Part shown: positions 61,303 to 64,000 of the stretch, one piece after another
Numbering within the stretch: position 1 is the first letter of the stretch
Layout of the letters: each line of letters begins with the position of its first letter
Source of the DNA: Trichoplax sp. H2
Taxonomy: Eukaryota; Placozoa; Uniplacotomia; Trichoplacea
Assembly: GCA_003344405.1 (NCBI GenBank)
Contig: NOWV01000004.1
Span: 310,001-374,000 of the forward strand
Direction of reading: 5' to 3'
Length of the DNA: 64,000 nt
Position numbers and translations under genes: made by a program
Notes under the pieces: generated by a model
What the model saw: only the letters and a program-made list of their open reading frames with translations
Told to the model about the DNA's origin: nothing
Databases searched by the model: none

Positions 61303-64000
61303 CTATTCTGATTCGGCTACTTCTGCTACTTCGGACACTTCCTTTTGTTTTCGTTGTAATTTCCTAGATGCGATACGGTCTTTAAGTTTCTGTTCCAGCG
61401 TTCTTTTCTCTAGTATCACAGAAGCTCTTTTGAAGATTGGCTTCGATTCGGCCTTTTGAGACAATAAAATTCGTTGTCATTTACTCTCTTAGTATTTAGA
61501 CACAAAAGTTAATGCAATGCTGCACTGTAATTCAGATACCGACTTGATACATTTACTGGTAATTATCCAATTTATGAATAAAAATTAGCTTAAACTTAAT
61601 TTAATGAGAGTGCTAATTTAGTGTACCTCTGTCTGCTCTGTGTGCTTTTGAATGAATGATTCTTGCATTCTTTGCGCTGCGCGCTCCATTCTTTCATCAT
61701 TGTTAAGGTCTAAATTTTCATCACTTCCTAGAAGCTGATCGAAGCTTCGTGACTCAGCGTCAGGATTGTCTTCTCTTATCGTCATAGAGGTCTGAGTTCG
61801 TTCGTACCGTACACGGGCTATCCTCTCTTGCAAAACAGTCTTTTGTCTCTCTCTTTCTTCCTGCATTTGTAAATAATTCAACAGACGTGTAAACATTACG
61901 AATGCAATGTTACAATTCTCGTAATAATGCATATTAAGAGCATAGCACTAAATATCGGCAGTGTACGTATTATTAATTATTAACCATGACAATAGTTTTT
62001 TGTCTTTCGCCCATGCCTAGCAGAGCATTCGCTTCCCCAACTCTTTTCGCTCGCATACTTTCCAGTTTTGCTTTAAGCTTCGAAGAATAGAAGATTATTA
62101 TTATAATCAGTCATACTTATAAAGATCTATATCGCAATTTAGCATACAGACCTGATTTTGCTGTCGAAGTTTCTCTGATAGCCTTCTCTTCTGTAAATTG
62201 TCAGTATTGTGCTGAATTTTATCCAAAAGTTCCTTTTTCTTCTCTTCTGATACGTCGACATCAACAACTGTTCTTTCTCTTCTTAAACCTATATCCGCCT
62301 GTATTGCAGGAGAAATTAGTAGATTGGAATCTGTTATGTATCTTATACGAATAGCGTTAAGAGAAACTAATCTGTATGTTGCATAGTACGGTAGAAAATA
62401 CAGCGCAAATGAAAGCTTCAGTTAAGTTAGGTCAGAGTATACGATGAGAAGTGATAACTAACAGGCAGCTGCATTTGTTGTGATCGCCTCCTACTCTTCT
62501 TGGCTTGGATAGCATCCTGTTTCGATTTTTCAAGAATCTCCTTTTGCTTTTGCTCCAAGGTTCTCTTTCTCTCCTTTTTAGCAGCCAAACGATTTCGCAG
62601 CTTAAGAATTTAGGAAAAAATGTAATATATCATTTGGTCACGTTTTCTATTTCTTGTAAGTACAATGTAGTACAGCTATTTGTGATTCTTACGATATCCT
62701 TTTGTCGATTTTTTTCATTTTTACTCGAATTCATTAAGGTAAGTTGTGTTTTTTCAGCCATGGCTATCATAGAATTAGCTACTTCATCTTCATAGTCTTT
62801 CAGCTGTCTTTTATAGCGTTTTTCTTCAAGTTTCTTTCTTGCTAAAGTCTTTTGGCGCTCCAATTCACTATTTAATGTCTTGAATTAAAAAATAATACGG
62901 TAAAGACAAGTTACTCATATGGTCAATCAAATAATATTCATGCTGTTAAATTGTATACCGTTCTTTGAGCCTGATGCATCGCCTCTAGAAGTGATAAAGC
63001 TGCTACTAGGTCTTCTTCACTTTGCAAAGCCCTGGACCTTTCACACACTTCGGTCTTTTTATCTAATTCTGCAACAATCTCTTCATCATCATCTGACAAA
63101 TCTATGTCCGGTGGTACTGTTTCATTTGCATCTTTGGCTTTCTGTTGCCTTTGTTTATGTTCCTTACGAAGTCGCCTTTTCTCTAAAACTCTACGGTATA
63201 CTAAGTGTTAGTAATCCAAATGCTCAAATACAAAATAAATCAGCGTTTAGCTTAAAATATGCGACGGACCTCTTTATACGGTTCTGATGGATCAGTTCCT
63301 GTTCACCTAATAGTGTCGAATCGTCCAATGTGTCCACTTGAAGCATTGCTATTGCCAGGTCACCATCATCAATAGAGGAAAGTTTTTCATTTATTTTGGT
63401 TTTAATTTGTTCAAGTTGATTCTGCTTTTCAGCATCTCCTAGTAATTCTAAACATTGAATATCTTAGGAATTGGGAAGACAGTAGTGAAGACAATAAATG
63501 ATCTAAAAATACCTTGTGATGCAAGCACTTTCATAAGAGCGTCTTTGTCAGTCTCAAAGTTTTCGTTTAGCTTTAGTAGGTGATTTTGAATTTCTTGTTG
63601 TGCTATCTGGGTTTCCTGTTCATCTGTATCATCTATATCATCATCTGCGGAGATAACACTAGGTGATAATACCACTTTAACTAAATTATCGTACCAGCCT
63701 TCTCGTCTTGAAATTTTTTGTTCAGTAGCAAAGCGATTAAGAAATGCTTCATCCTATTATTTAAAAGAATCGTCAGCAGATGTTTAATGCCGTATTCTTA
63801 GTTAGTTATAAAATTATCAGTTTCTTACCTTATCAACTAGATGCCTTTCAACAGCAGAATTTTCGGCAGTTTGTTTTTCTTGAAGATCGGTTAAAAGCGC
63901 TACCGAAATTTCTTCTTGCATTTCTTCTGGAGTCTTACTACTAACTTTAACCAGTTCGTTAACTCGGTTGCATATATTCAATATAATCCTATAACGATTA
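61303..64000 (-). CDS. long coiled-coil protein, C-terminal part (5' end outside window)
   Basis: Unrecognised. At least nine exons on the minus strand all encode highly charged heptad-type helix rich in E, K, R and Q. From the window edge down: about 63830-64000 (SKTPEEMQEEISVALLTDLQ), about 63515-63750, about 63290-63450, about 62985-63190 (acidic DIDLSDDDEEIVAELDKK), about 62690-62880 (LERQKTLARKKLEEKRYKRQ), about 62465-62605, about 62150-62300, about 61990-62080, about 61618-61868 and 61303-61460. It ends KQKEVSEVAEVAESE and stop. No globular domain is visible. Such proteins are often cytoskeletal or ciliary, but nothing here proves that. The N terminus lies beyond 64000, so any defining domain may be missing. 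Confidence 0.75.

Overview
The window is nuclear DNA of an animal with a compact, AT-rich genome. Ten genes are visible. All are split into many short exons with ordinary GT-AG introns (plus one GC-AG intron), and several are very close to human proteins. Composition, intron style and gene content suggest an early-branching metazoan. A placozoan (Trichoplax/Hoilungia type) is my best guess, but that is inference without a database search. No bacterial, viral or CRISPR features and no clear transposon were seen.

Layout: 1-800 GTACW satellite; 2159-3882 (+) mitochondrial phosphate carrier SLC25A3; 5962-14609 (+) large WD40 protein; 16200-19162 (-) pyruvate dehydrogenase E1 beta PDHB; 20411-21595 (-) ribosomal protein RPS23; 23307-24695 (-) SAR1 GTPase; 25639-28754 (+) proteasome lid subunit PSMD6/Rpn7; 29023-36412 (-) PXK (PX domain plus pseudokinase plus WH2); 38022-40200 (+) a LAP2/thymopoietin-like LEM protein; 42717 to about 47650 (-) glutaminyl-tRNA synthetase QARS; about 51600-60746 (+) a WD40-solenoid-RCC1 protein with a degenerate RING-like end; 61303 to beyond 64000 (-) an unrecognised coiled-coil protein, cut by the window edge. 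For SLC25A3, PDHB, RPS23, SAR1, PSMD6 and LAP2 I joined exons by hand with consistent splice phases. They give about 354, 370, 143, 193, 386 and 256 aa.

The genes are mostly unrelated housekeeping functions: mitochondrial energy metabolism, translation, COPII traffic, proteasome, endosome and nuclear envelope. They do not form an operon-like pathway. The most striking non-coding signal is a self-complementary 5-bp satellite, (GTACA/GTACT)n. Its dense clusters lie almost only in the 5' flanks of genes or in divergent intergenic gaps (SAR1/PSMD6, PXK/LAP2, QARS/WD40-RCC1), and they are missing from the four convergent 3'-3' gaps. The PXK/LAP2 gap also holds a seven-copy minisatellite of about 125 bp. 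The first PXK intron carries a tandem duplication that copies the splice-donor region. A perfect 22-bp hairpin sits upstream of RPS23.
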